Shown piece by piece: positions 45,702 through 53,686 of a stretch of 64,000 nucleotides of DNA. The notes under the pieces are model-generated. The model made no database searches, was not told where the DNA came from, and worked only from the letters and a program-made list of their open reading frames with translations. This DNA is from a virus. Both the position numbers and the translations under genes were made by a program. Numbering within the stretch: position 1 is the stretch's first letter; every line of letters starts with the position of its first letter. The stretch spans positions 1 through 64,000 of IMG/VR virus record IMGVR_UViG_3300023179_000070, one strand, 5' to 3'.

Positions 45702-46228
45702 TTAATATAAGCTATTAAAATATCATTACTTTCTACGCCATTTTCGAAAGTAATTTCATAATTTTGATTAATTTCTTTTAGTTTATTAATTATTTGAGGA
45801 ATGGTCATTTCATAATAACCTTCTCTAACATATCTTAAATCATCAATCATAATAGTGTGATCGTTTCTTTGATGATTATGTATTTGGTTTAATTCTTCAA
45901 TAATTGGAGAAATTTTTTTACCTTTTGCGGTATGATCTCCAGAAAAATGACCATCTAACCAGAAAGTAATCTTATGATTTATATCTTTTGTAATATCCTC
46001 TAGTACTTCAGAGCTATCGCCAAAAAATATTTTAATATTACTATTATTTTTAAATTTCTCTACACAAAAATCATATAATGGCTGAAAAAGCTCGATACTA
46101 TATAATTCTTTAAAATTATATTTTAGAGCTTCTTCTATTCCTTCTCCTTTATATGTACCAGTTTCAACAAATGCTTCTGATCCATTTGAATATTTATGGA
46201 ATAAATCTTGTCTTAATGTTGTTGCCAT
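45698..46228 (-). CDS. SAM-dependent methyltransferase-like protein
   Basis: 176 residues. FVETGTYKGEGIEEAL fits motif I of class I methyltransferases, with YSIEL as the acidic end of strand 2 and FWLDGHFSGDHTAKG as a later motif with Asp. Proteins of this kind are often found in polysaccharide clusters and may methylate sugars. It overlaps the epimerase gene by 4 nt and is 3 nt from the next upstream gene. Confidence 0.6.
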   Translation of the reverse strand: MATTLRQDLFHKYSNGSEAFVETGTYKGEGIEEALKYNFKELYSIELFQPLYDFCVEKFKNNSNIKIFFGDSSEVLEDITKDINHKITFWLDGHFSGDHTAKGKKISPIIEELNQIHNHQRNDHTIMIDDLRYVREGYYEMTIPQIINKLKEINQNYEITFENGVESNDILIAYIK

Positions 46229-46231
46229 TTA

Positions 46232-47008
46232 TTAATGATAGTTAGATATGTCATTTATTTCAAGATATTTTGTTTTAATATACTCTTTAAATTGTGGGGT
46301 TCCGTGATGTATTGTTGGTATTCGAATATAGTTTAAATTTTCTAGCATTAAAAATATAGCGCAGTATCTTTCAAAAAATCCAGCTTGAATTCTATATTGA
46401 TTATTTTCATCAAACCAATTCCATTTATTTGAAAGTATCATTACATATAACCAATTCATCAATTTAGTATAAATTTCTGTTTTTACAATAAATGCGGAGC
46501 ATAGAGCTATTTCTTTATGCCAATGATCTTCAAGTTTATGATCAGTTTTAAAAAAATAATTATAATCTTTAATAATTTGCTTATAACAATTATAACCATC
46601 TCCACATAATTTATTTCTTTGATTAAGATCCATTAGAATATTTTGATTGTAATCCTTAAGAAGCGTAGAATATTCAAATCCTAAAAGATTATTTGGTTGT
46701 ATATAATTTTCGAAATCTTTATATGGTATTAAAAATTGTATATCATATTGCCCAAACCCTATGTATTCAGATTGAGTATAAATCTGCGGATTTAAAAATA
46801 AATTAAATAAAACTTGTCCTTCTGCATAGCTTTGTGATAATTGAAAATAATTAGGCAAAGAATTTAATTCTAGCTTTTGTAGTTGTTTTCTGATTTTAGA
46901 TTCTCCAAAACCTACTTTTGTAAAAATTTTTATATCATTAGGCATAGAATCTGAAAAAGATTCTTCTACTGTAGAATGATATACGATATAATAATTTAAT
47001 TTTTTCAT
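46232..47008 (-). CDS. Putative glycosyltransferase (DUF4422-like)
   Basis: 258 residues. The pattern YIGFGQYDIQFLIPY resembles the YIGLxHYRRYF motif of DUF4422 glycosyltransferases, and ERYCAIFLMLENL near the C-terminus resembles its later helix. Other regions are divergent. Context is a run of ten genes for sugar-nucleotide conversion and transfer. It overlaps the next gene by 4 nt. Confidence 0.5.
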   Translation of the reverse strand: MKKLNYYIVYHSTVEESFSDSMPNDIKIFTKVGFGESKIRKQLQKLELNSLPNYFQLSQSYAEGQVLFNLFLNPQIYTQSEYIGFGQYDIQFLIPYKDFENYIQPNNLLGFEYSTLLKDYNQNILMDLNQRNKLCGDGYNCYKQIIKDYNYFFKTDHKLEDHWHKEIALCSAFIVKTEIYTKLMNWLYVMILSNKWNWFDENNQYRIQAGFFERYCAIFLMLENLNYIRIPTIHHGTPQFKEYIKTKYLEINDISNYH

Positions 47009-47736
47009 ATATTATTTATATTATCTAGATAAAATTTTTCGTATGGATATAGATTTGCGTCTGGTATATTTTGAATTACTGGATAATCAAACATTCCTTT
47101 AATTCCATTTGAATTTGTTGAATATTTATGGTCAAACATAAAAGCTCTATTAAATAAGGAATATTTGCCTATTCCTTTTTTCATATTGTCTTGATTTTCA
47201 TTAGAAGATATATTGAGTAAATTTTGAGAAATTATATTTTTGGGATATTGCTTGTATTTATTTATATATCTAAATACCATATCTCCATCTTCTTCTCCAA
47301 CCCCAAGCAATCTTTCATCAAAAAAACCTAATTCTATCATTTGAGTTCTATTAGCTACAAAATGTGACCAGCTTCCATTTATCGTAAATAAATCATTGGT
47401 TAAATTTTCTTCTACATCTTGAAAGAATTTTTTATCAGAAATTTTAACATCATCATTTAATATTAAGATATTATCTTTTGTCGAGTTAATTATAAGATTA
47501 TTCCATAATTTGCTTAATGATCTAAAAGATGTAAATATCATTGGATATACTTTGTCATATTCTGCTAGTAAATTAAGTAATTCTTTTCTATATTTTTGAT
47601 CAAAATCTTCTCTAAGTGAACCATTTATGCATACTATAACTTCTAAATCTGAATTATCTTTGATAAATTTAATTAAAGGTTTAAAATAACTATCAAATCT
47701 TTTATTAAAGGATACAATTCCTATACAATAATTCAT
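47005..47736 (-). CDS. Glycosyltransferase, GT-A fold (GT2-like)
   Basis: 243 residues. An N-terminal strand YCIGIVSFNKRF, LEVIVCINGS, and the DxD-type metal site LNDDVKIS define a GT2-like fold. GVGEEDGDMVFRY near residue 145 supplies the acidic catalytic segment. It transfers a sugar from a nucleotide donor. It overlaps both neighbours by 4 nt, within the minus-strand glycan operon. Confidence 0.72.
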   Translation of the reverse strand: MNYCIGIVSFNKRFDSYFKPLIKFIKDNSDLEVIVCINGSLREDFDQKYRKELLNLLAEYDKVYPMIFTSFRSLSKLWNNLIINSTKDNILILNDDVKISDKKFFQDVEENLTNDLFTINGSWSHFVANRTQMIELGFFDERLLGVGEEDGDMVFRYINKYKQYPKNIISQNLLNISSNENQDNMKKGIGKYSLFNRAFMFDHKYSTNSNGIKGMFDYPVIQNIPDANLYPYEKFYLDNINNI

Positions 47737-48575
47737 ATTATTGATTTTATTATATTATAGATATTGTATTTTGTAAAGTATATTGTTTTTAGCTCTTGCA
47801 GATTAAATGTATTATTGTTATTTAAGGCATTAAATACTTCATCTACAGTTAAATCTTTTAATTGTATAAAATTATTTTGATCATATATTTGATGAATATT
47901 TGGGCATCCATAATAAATTGGCACAGTACCGCATAAGAAACAATCAAAAAATTTTTCTGTTACGTAATTTTTTTCTCTACTATTTTCTATAGCTACAGAA
48001 TATTGATAATCAATTAAACCATCTTTTTTATCTACAATTTGACCCCTTATTCTTGCGTCAAAAATTGGCCAATTATTTCCATATATATGAAAATTTAAAT
48101 TTGTATTCAAAAGTTCTAATGCAAGTTTTGTTCTTTTTCCATATAGGTAATTATCATTGTTTGGAGTATAACTTGTTGTGAAGCTTAAAAGATGTTTTTT
48201 AGGAAAATTTGTATTTAAAAAATAATTAATATTATTAAAATAAAGCATATGATATAATAAACACGCTGGATGTTCTTGATAAACTTCAATATTTTTAACT
48301 TTATCATCTAATAAAGATAAATCGTGAAAAAATACTTTATTACAATAAACTCCCAATTCTCTGTCCCAATTATTTGACCAACTTGGCTCCATGATAAATC
48401 CAAACGTATTTTCTCTTGAACATTTTTGTTCACAAGTTTTTTTATTAAAAATTACTAAATGAGTATAATCATTTTTGTATGTAATTTCTGGTATTTCATA
48501 ACCAATATAATTAGATATAACTCTATCATAGATAGATTTATCATCTGTCCAATTACAATTAAATTTAATTTTCAA
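47733..48575 (-). CDS. GT10-family fucosyltransferase-like protein
   Basis: 280 residues. The family 10 signature is clear: SREKNYVTEKFFDCFLCGTVPIYYG (residues about 195-220; Y-V-T-E-K and the VPIYYG loop). FIMEPSWSNN marks the acceptor side. GT10 enzymes use GDP-fucose to make alpha-1,3/4-fucosyl linkages. Together with Gmd it suggests a fucosylated product. Overlaps both neighbours. Confidence 0.85.
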   Translation of the reverse strand: MKIKFNCNWTDDKSIYDRVISNYIGYEIPEITYKNDYTHLVIFNKKTCEQKCSRENTFGFIMEPSWSNNWDRELGVYCNKVFFHDLSLLDDKVKNIEVYQEHPACLLYHMLYFNNINYFLNTNFPKKHLLSFTTSYTPNNDNYLYGKRTKLALELLNTNLNFHIYGNNWPIFDARIRGQIVDKKDGLIDYQYSVAIENSREKNYVTEKFFDCFLCGTVPIYYGCPNIHQIYDQNNFIQLKDLTVDEVFNALNNNNTFNLQELKTIYFTKYNIYNIIKSII

Positions 48576-49332
48576 GATTTTTTATATAATAATTATTTAC
48601 AACTGTTGGTCGAATTATACTTTTATCTTCTTGCGCGATTTTAACTTGATTGAGGTATAGGTCTTTATCTTTTGTATCTAATATTGTTACCTCATTGATT
48701 CTTGCGTGTTTTATATGTAAGAAATAAAAATCCATATATTCTTGTTTTATCCCCATTCTTTGTAGTCTATATGCTATATCATTATCTTCTCCACCCCAAA
48801 CAGTAAATCTTTCATCGTAACCACCCATATTTTTTAAAGTTAAAAAATCAACAAGAAAAAATCCACTAGCATCACTCGATCTAATTGTCTCTATTGGCAT
48901 ATTATCTGAATGAGTATAGTTGTTAAAATCAAAAGCGTTGCGATCCGCTGAATCGTACCACCTTGCTGTTAGAAATTTTTCTTTAAAATTAGTATTTTTT
49001 ACATATTCAAGAAAATTATTAAAATCTCTATCTAATGTAAAAATATCAGAATCTAAACAACAAAAAATCTCTGGTTCTTGATTTTTTATTATTAAATCTT
49101 TAATGGCATAATTTATTTTAAATGATCTATAATATTCTAATGATTCTAAATTGATATGATTACTATCATCTGTTAATTTTTCTTTTCCAAAACAATATGG
49201 GAATACTTGCGAAGAGATTCCATTATAATTTAAGAAATTTGAAAGTTTTTTTACTCTATTCAAAGAGAATTTAAAATTTTCTTTTCTTTCTTGAGCATCT
49301 CCCCATGTTAAAATAACAAAAGCTATTTTCAT
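48565..49332 (-). CDS. Glycosyltransferase with galactosyltransferase-type C-terminal motif
   Basis: 255 residues. CCLDSDIFT is the DxD metal site and GGYDERFTVWGGEDNDIAYRL is the GT7 C-terminal-type motif that positions donor and acceptor. N-terminal FVILTWGDAQERKENF begins a GT-A Rossmann fold. The donor may be UDP-galactose or GalNAc, but that is inferred from the motif only. It overlaps the GT10 gene by 11 nt. Confidence 0.78.
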   Translation of the reverse strand: MKIAFVILTWGDAQERKENFKFSLNRVKKLSNFLNYNGISSQVFPYCFGKEKLTDDSNHINLESLEYYRSFKINYAIKDLIIKNQEPEIFCCLDSDIFTLDRDFNNFLEYVKNTNFKEKFLTARWYDSADRNAFDFNNYTHSDNMPIETIRSSDASGFFLVDFLTLKNMGGYDERFTVWGGEDNDIAYRLQRMGIKQEYMDFYFLHIKHARINEVTILDTKDKDLYLNQVKIAQEDKSIIRPTVVNNYYIKNLEN

Positions 49333-50108
49333 TTTACAAAAGGATATTTATTAAAAAAGTAAATCGGTCTGGATACATCATTGGCTTGATCAAGTTGCGT
49401 TGGAAATTTTTCTTCATTTAATTGCGGTAAGTTATCAAATTCATTTTTTCGAACAAATGTTAATTCAAAGTTTTCTGGCATTGTCAAATTATTAAATTTA
49501 CATGTTGAGCTACAGTTATTGTGATGAAAATGAATCGCGTAGTGAGTTTTGTTAATTTTTTCTATCATACGCCATTTTATTTTTTCATAAGGTTCATGAA
49601 GTTCTATCGCTATTTGTTTAAATTTCAATAATTGATTTTCATTAATTGTATTAATCCAAAGATACTCATCTCCTTCTATATCCATTTTTAAAAAAATATT
49701 ATTAAAATCATTTATATAATTATGTAGATTATCTTCATTTTCAGAATTAATGTCAGATATTTGTTTTTTAATAAATTTTATTTTAGGATTATTGGTTGGT
49801 AATTCTTGGATGGAGTGATCAAAAGCCGTGCAGTTTAAGTTATATTTCTGAATAAAAGCTTCTTCAAAAGAAATATCATCTTTTACTCCACAACTTATAA
49901 AACTATCATAATTATTTAAGTCGGCAATAATATAGCCTCCATCATTATCTTTACCAAGTCTAATTTTTGAAAATGGTGATTTATGTATTTCTAAACATTT
50001 TAATGGAAAATCTTCTCTTATATGCTTAAATTTATCAAGTCTAACTATATCTGCAATATCTATTCCCAATTGATTTGCAAATATTATATATTGGTTTGGG
50101 ATTGTCAT
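49329..50108 (-). CDS. FkbM/METTL24-like methyltransferase
   Basis: 259 residues. IRLGKDNDGGYIIADLN followed by SFISCGVKDDISFEEAF, then FLKMDIEGDEYLWI, is the FkbM-like pattern with Asp-x-Glu-Gly near residue 140. LTFVRKNEF is near the C-terminus. Enzymes of this type O-methylate sugars. It overlaps both neighbours by 4 nt. The methylated substrate is unknown. Confidence 0.7.
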   Translation of the reverse strand: MTIPNQYIIFANQLGIDIADIVRLDKFKHIREDFPLKCLEIHKSPFSKIRLGKDNDGGYIIADLNNYDSFISCGVKDDISFEEAFIQKYNLNCTAFDHSIQELPTNNPKIKFIKKQISDINSENEDNLHNYINDFNNIFLKMDIEGDEYLWINTINENQLLKFKQIAIELHEPYEKIKWRMIEKINKTHYAIHFHHNNCSSTCKFNNLTMPENFELTFVRKNEFDNLPQLNEEKFPTQLDQANDVSRPIYFFNKYPFVK

Positions 50109-51073
50109 ATTAAATTATCTATGAAATTTTTTAATTTTTCAAATTCTTTTTGATTGTCTATTATCTCCCTAACTATTTTAGCTGATTGTTCTTGCATATA
50201 ATATCTTAATTCCTTACTTTCCATATAATATAAAATTTTCATTTTAAGGTCAAGTTCTGTGTCGAAAAATAATGCTGTTTTATTTTCTAAGCACCATTGT
50301 TTTAAGCTTTTATTTTCTGAGTAAGCTCTACTTAAAAAGACTGGTCTTCCAGTAGCAAGGCTTTCTATAACAGAATATCCATAACCTTCAAGATGTTTTA
50401 TGTGTATTGTACCAATGCTATTTTTTAAATTTTCAAGCATTTCTGGTCTTGTACATTTATCGCATGGTTGAAATTGCACTTCTTTTATGCTGTTCATAAA
50501 ATTAAAGCAAAATTCATAATCATGTGGAAATCCTGTTTTATAATTATTTATATATGATCCAAAAATATTACCATCACTAACTCCTTGATATTTAAAAAAA
50601 TCATAATTTACTTCTGGTTTATAGTATAAATAATTTAATTGATACTTTAAAGATAGGAGATATCCAGTAAAATCTGCACAAAGATAATTTTTAATAATAG
50701 AAAAATCATAAGCTCCATCCCAATAATCATTTCCACTGTAGGCTACTAATTTACTTGTATTTTTTAAATGTGGATATAATTCATTAAAAATTTCTGGTTG
50801 GGATTCTACGCATGTTAAGAATATTATTTCTGGTTTAATGTCTAAAATTTCTTGTTTTGATAATGTTAAAATATTATCACCAATTTCTTTATTTGCTTTT
50901 TCTTGATTCCAATACGTGTTCCATGCCCATATATTTTTTTTATTTTGCCATCGAACATGATGAGTTGGCTTATATTGATCTGATGGGATAATTAATGTAT
51001 GGCCCATTTTTTTAAATGCAGAAGCCATATTTTGAGTTAAATAAATATGTGTATCTGGCCAAAGTATATTCAC
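50105..51073 (-). CDS. Glycosyltransferase, GT-B fold (GT4-like)
   Basis: 322 residues from a GTG start at 51073. The donor-site motif HLEGYGYSVIESLATGRPVFLS (near residue 225, E-x7-E type) defines a GT4-like protein. It opens the sugar operon, so its leader could control the nine genes below. A clear promoter was not found; TAAAAT lies 5 nt before the GTG but has no good -35. TAGTGAAATTAATAG upstream has no ribosome site. Confidence 0.75.
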   Translation of the reverse strand: MNILWPDTHIYLTQNMASAFKKMGHTLIIPSDQYKPTHHVRWQNKKNIWAWNTYWNQEKANKEIGDNILTLSKQEILDIKPEIIFLTCVESQPEIFNELYPHLKNTSKLVAYSGNDYWDGAYDFSIIKNYLCADFTGYLLSLKYQLNYLYYKPEVNYDFFKYQGVSDGNIFGSYINNYKTGFPHDYEFCFNFMNSIKEVQFQPCDKCTRPEMLENLKNSIGTIHIKHLEGYGYSVIESLATGRPVFLSRAYSENKSLKQWCLENKTALFFDTELDLKMKILYYMESKELRYYMQEQSAKIVREIIDNQKEFEKLKNFIDNLI

Positions 51074-51117
51074 TAATTATTTTAGTGAAATTAATAGTTT
51101 TTATCTATATTTTTTAA

Positions 51118-52596
51118 TTAAGAGAGAGAATAGCCATTGGTATCACCATCGCCACCATCTCCACTACCACTGCCACCTCCACCACCACCGCCTCCACCAC
51201 CGCCTCCACCACTAAATGTATTATCATCAGGGAAAACTATAACTGGAGGAGGAATTCCTGGAAAAAATGGACTTAAATCTGGAGCTACATTTATTGGTAT
51301 GTCATGCCCACCTTGTCCTGCTCCATTCGCTGGAGCTGGAATAAGCTCTGGAGCAACTGGAACAACTGTGCTAACTGGAATTTCTGGATTTAAACTAACT
51401 GGAGTAGTTGAAGTTGCTGGAGGAATAATAGAAGCTTGTGCAGCAGCCCATGCAGCATATGCGCTTTTTTGATTATTTTCAAATTCTCTGGCTCTTGCAG
51501 CATATTGTTGCCATATTCCAATTTCTTGAGTCAATCTTGCAATATTTAAATCCATTACTACAATTTTACTATTCCAATATAATCCACCCTCGCCAAATGG
51601 CACAATTAATTGTATATTAAATACTCCACGACCAGAACCAGTTAATCCATATTTAAACCATCCATTACCTTCACTTCGTATCACAGTTGTTCTGTTTGCG
51701 TACCATTCAGAAAGCCATCGAGCATATCTTGCGGCGTTTTGCGCTGCATAAGCTTGCTGTTCCATTAATGTTAAATTCTTATAATATCTTGCTTCCATAT
51801 CTGCAAAAATTAGGGATTTACTTGATACTACTGAATTAAGTGTTGAATTTCCGAAATCACTTGCTAAATTTGAATCCCAATAACTTGTATTTACATCACT
51901 TGCGCTCTGAACTGTATTATCTAATGTAAATTCAAAATTAATTTTATCTTCTCCAAGAAGCAATAAAGTACTTAAACATTCTTTCTTTTCTTGACCATTC
52001 GCTGGCTTATAAGTCATTGTAGCAAAGTCTGCTTTATTTGAACATGTTATAATTTTAGGCCTAATATAAAGTTTGCCTGTTATTGTTTTTTTCTCATTCA
52101 GCGCCATGCCTCTTCCCATTTTTTTATGTGCTGCAAAAATTTCAGATAATTCATTCGCTGCATTTTGACTTCTATACATCGTTCTTTTTGAATAATCAAA
52201 ATATTCTTTTATTTTCTTTTTTATTAACTCTTCTTGTGTTACTTCTAATTCTTTCAACATTCCCTCAATTTCTTCATCCAAAGAGTTATCCATATTTTTT
52301 GCGCATCCATCTTTATGCGTATTATAATATTCTTTAATTTTAGGATCTAAATGAGTTAATTTAGTAATTTTTACATCCCCAACTGTTTTCCATTTCCATT
52401 GAATAGCATCATTAATATCTGAACTTATAAAAGCTTGACTAAATTGAAAATCTAAAGTCCATGTAGCAATTTGAAATTTATCATTTATATATAATGGAGT
52501 ATATGTACAATCACAAGAATTTGCAGATTGAGTTGATATGGTAGATTTTTGATAGGTTTCTAATGGACCTACTATATATTTTCTAGTGTCTGCCAT
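51118..52596 (-). CDS. Virion-like protein with Ala-rich helices and Gly-rich tail
   Basis: 492 residues. Residues 1-260 are mixed, with beta strands ITGKLYIRPKII and helices. Residues about 270-400 are Ala/Arg-rich helix (AYAAQNAARYARWLSEWYANR; SAYAAWAAAQASI). Then comes a Pro-rich linker and a run of about 13 Gly ending in Ser/Asp/Gly. Cys at SANSCDCTYTP. No family is recognised; Gly and Pro tails of this kind occur in phage fibres and spikes. A GTGTATA box 7 nt upstream of the ATG groups it with late genes. Confidence 0.5.
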   Translation of the reverse strand: MADTRKYIVGPLETYQKSTISTQSANSCDCTYTPLYINDKFQIATWTLDFQFSQAFISSDINDAIQWKWKTVGDVKITKLTHLDPKIKEYYNTHKDGCAKNMDNSLDEEIEGMLKELEVTQEELIKKKIKEYFDYSKRTMYRSQNAANELSEIFAAHKKMGRGMALNEKKTITGKLYIRPKIITCSNKADFATMTYKPANGQEKKECLSTLLLLGEDKINFEFTLDNTVQSASDVNTSYWDSNLASDFGNSTLNSVVSSKSLIFADMEARYYKNLTLMEQQAYAAQNAARYARWLSEWYANRTTVIRSEGNGWFKYGLTGSGRGVFNIQLIVPFGEGGLYWNSKIVVMDLNIARLTQEIGIWQQYAARAREFENNQKSAYAAWAAAQASIIPPATSTTPVSLNPEIPVSTVVPVAPELIPAPANGAGQGGHDIPINVAPDLSPFFPGIPPPVIVFPDDNTFSGGGGGGGGGGGGGSGSGDGGDGDTNGYSLS

Positions 52597-52603
52597 ATAA
52601 GTA

Positions 52604-52610
52604 TATACAC
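52604..52610 (-). promoter_or_regulatory. GTGTATA box, 7 nt before start codon
   Basis: Minus strand: GTGTATA, tacttat, ATG at 52596. A variant of the GTGTAAT box; no Shine-Dalgarno sequence. Confidence 0.4.
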
Positions 52611-53161
52611 TATTTTTTAATTAAATTTATAAAATTAACCATTTGATCTTTTGTAAAATCATTTTTCATTACATTAATACAATAACATACAAATTCTACA
52701 TTTCCTTTTATATATCCTATATTCGGATCGATTCTATCTAGGCTTGCTTTTGTAGGAGTTTTTTTAATATCTTCATCGCCACTTGTTCTACTTAGTTCCA
52801 TTTGTATTTTTGTATATGGACAAATCCCATTTTGTTTATCCCAAATTTCTTTTAAATATTCTGTAGTTAAATCTGTTATGTATCCTTTTTGTTTACTTCG
52901 TGATCTAGCTTTATTTGCGTGATACTTAAATGGACTATATTGATCTAACCTATTAGCTTCGTGTCCTTTTAGTAAAGATATATTACCTTTATTTTTTTCT
53001 AGTTTACTTGGATTGTTTTTATAATCTGCTTTTCCAGAGCATTTTAAGCTACAATAAAATTTATTTTGACCAGCTTTTGCTTTTCTTTTATAATCGCTCT
53101 GTCTTATTTCGTGCTCTTTATTGCATTGAGCACAGATTATTTTTGTCTTTTTTATGTTCAT
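52610..53161 (-). CDS. HNH endonuclease with N-terminal zinc finger
   Basis: 183 residues. The N-terminus has CAQC ... CSLKC, a four-Cys zinc finger. The C-terminal half is an HNH-type nuclease: GICPYTKIQMELS, ASLDRIDPNIGYIKGNVEFVCYCINVMKNDFT (with D-R-I-D, N and H-like positions). Such enzymes are often homing endonucleases. It lies 65 nt downstream of the tmRNA 3' end, on the same strand, and has its own sigma70-type promoter. This suggests it spreads next to, or together with, the tmRNA gene. Confidence 0.8.
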   Translation of the reverse strand: MNIKKTKIICAQCNKEHEIRQSDYKRKAKAGQNKFYCSLKCSGKADYKNNPSKLEKNKGNISLLKGHEANRLDQYSPFKYHANKARSRSKQKGYITDLTTEYLKEIWDKQNGICPYTKIQMELSRTSGDEDIKKTPTKASLDRIDPNIGYIKGNVEFVCYCINVMKNDFTKDQMVNFINLIKK

Positions 53162-53166
53162 ATAAA

Positions 53167-53195
53167 ATTATATATAATATAAATATAATTGTCTA
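53167..53195 (-). promoter_or_regulatory. Sigma70-type promoter of HNH gene
   Basis: Minus strand: TTAGAC (53195-53190), 17-bp spacer, TATAAT (53172-53167), 5 nt, ATG at 53161. Confidence 0.45.
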
Positions 53196-53226
53196 ATAAA
53201 AATGCAGACACAGGGATTCGTTTACT

Positions 53227-53614
53227 TGGACCCGAGAGGAATTGAACCTCTGTCTTTTAAAAATCTAAATTAAAATACTACAAGTTTAGTTCTTTTTGTT
53301 TTTAGCTTTATATAGATAAAGAACAAACATACTTAGCGATTTTATTTTTAATACTTAATATTAATAGAATAAAAAAACTATTAATAATAAGACATCTAAT
53401 TCCGCAACTATCCAATAGATGTGTCAAGGTAGTCACGCTGTAGAACTTAGGCTACAGAAGCGGTCATCTCAACAAGAGGAACTCTTGCAGAGATATGACC
53501 TTTATATTTTGCTGTTTTGGCAGTTAATATAATTGAAACTTTTTAAGGAGTCCTCGATTCAACCTCCACTTGCATTTCAATTTATTTTCTTAAAATCGAA
53601 ACCAGTACGGGCCC
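53227..53614 (-). ncRNA. ssrA: tmRNA (one-piece), with 24-residue tag frame
   Basis: The 5' end GGGCCCG (53614-53608) pairs with the 3' CGGGTCC (53234-53228) as a 7-bp acceptor stem. GTACTGGTTTCGA follows the 5' strand as in tmRNAs, and the T arm AGAGG-TTCAATT-CCTCT is present near 53235-53252. CCA is not encoded. The tag frame starts with GCC at 53521-53519 after TTAACT and ends with TAA at 53449-53447, inside the hairpin CTGTAG-CCTAAGTT-CTACAG, as in typical tmRNAs. The tag begins AKTAKYKG and ends EMTASVA. A GTGTAAT box (53642-53636) lies 21 nt upstream. The gene lies among phage virion genes and so is phage-borne. It would rescue stalled ribosomes and tag proteins for proteolysis. Confidence 0.92.
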
Positions 53615-53635
53615 AATGTTAAAGAACTAACTAAT

Positions 53636-53642
53636 ATTACAC
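53636..53642 (-). promoter_or_regulatory. GTGTAAT box upstream of tmRNA
   Basis: Minus-strand GTGTAAT 21 nt upstream of the mature tmRNA 5' end. It suggests the tmRNA is expressed with late genes. The short leader would be removed by RNase P. Confidence 0.5.
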
Positions 53643-53686
53643 ATTATAAAGCTTTTAATAATTTTTGACAATCTTTTTTTAAATTA

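Noticed and set aside
42478-51073. DNA hypermodification cluster
   Set aside because: The enzymes act on sugars and glycans; no base-modifying enzyme such as a hydroxymethylase was seen.
51137-51472. Proline-rich plus-strand frame
   Set aside because: It is the complement of the Gly codon run of the minus-strand gene.
53228-53260. tRNA gene suggested by a T-arm-like sequence
   Set aside because: The acceptor partner, tag frame and pseudoknot candidates show a tmRNA; there is no anticodon arm.
53227-53614. Prophage integration into a host tmRNA gene
   Set aside because: No integrase or attachment repeat was seen and phage virion-like genes lie on both sides.
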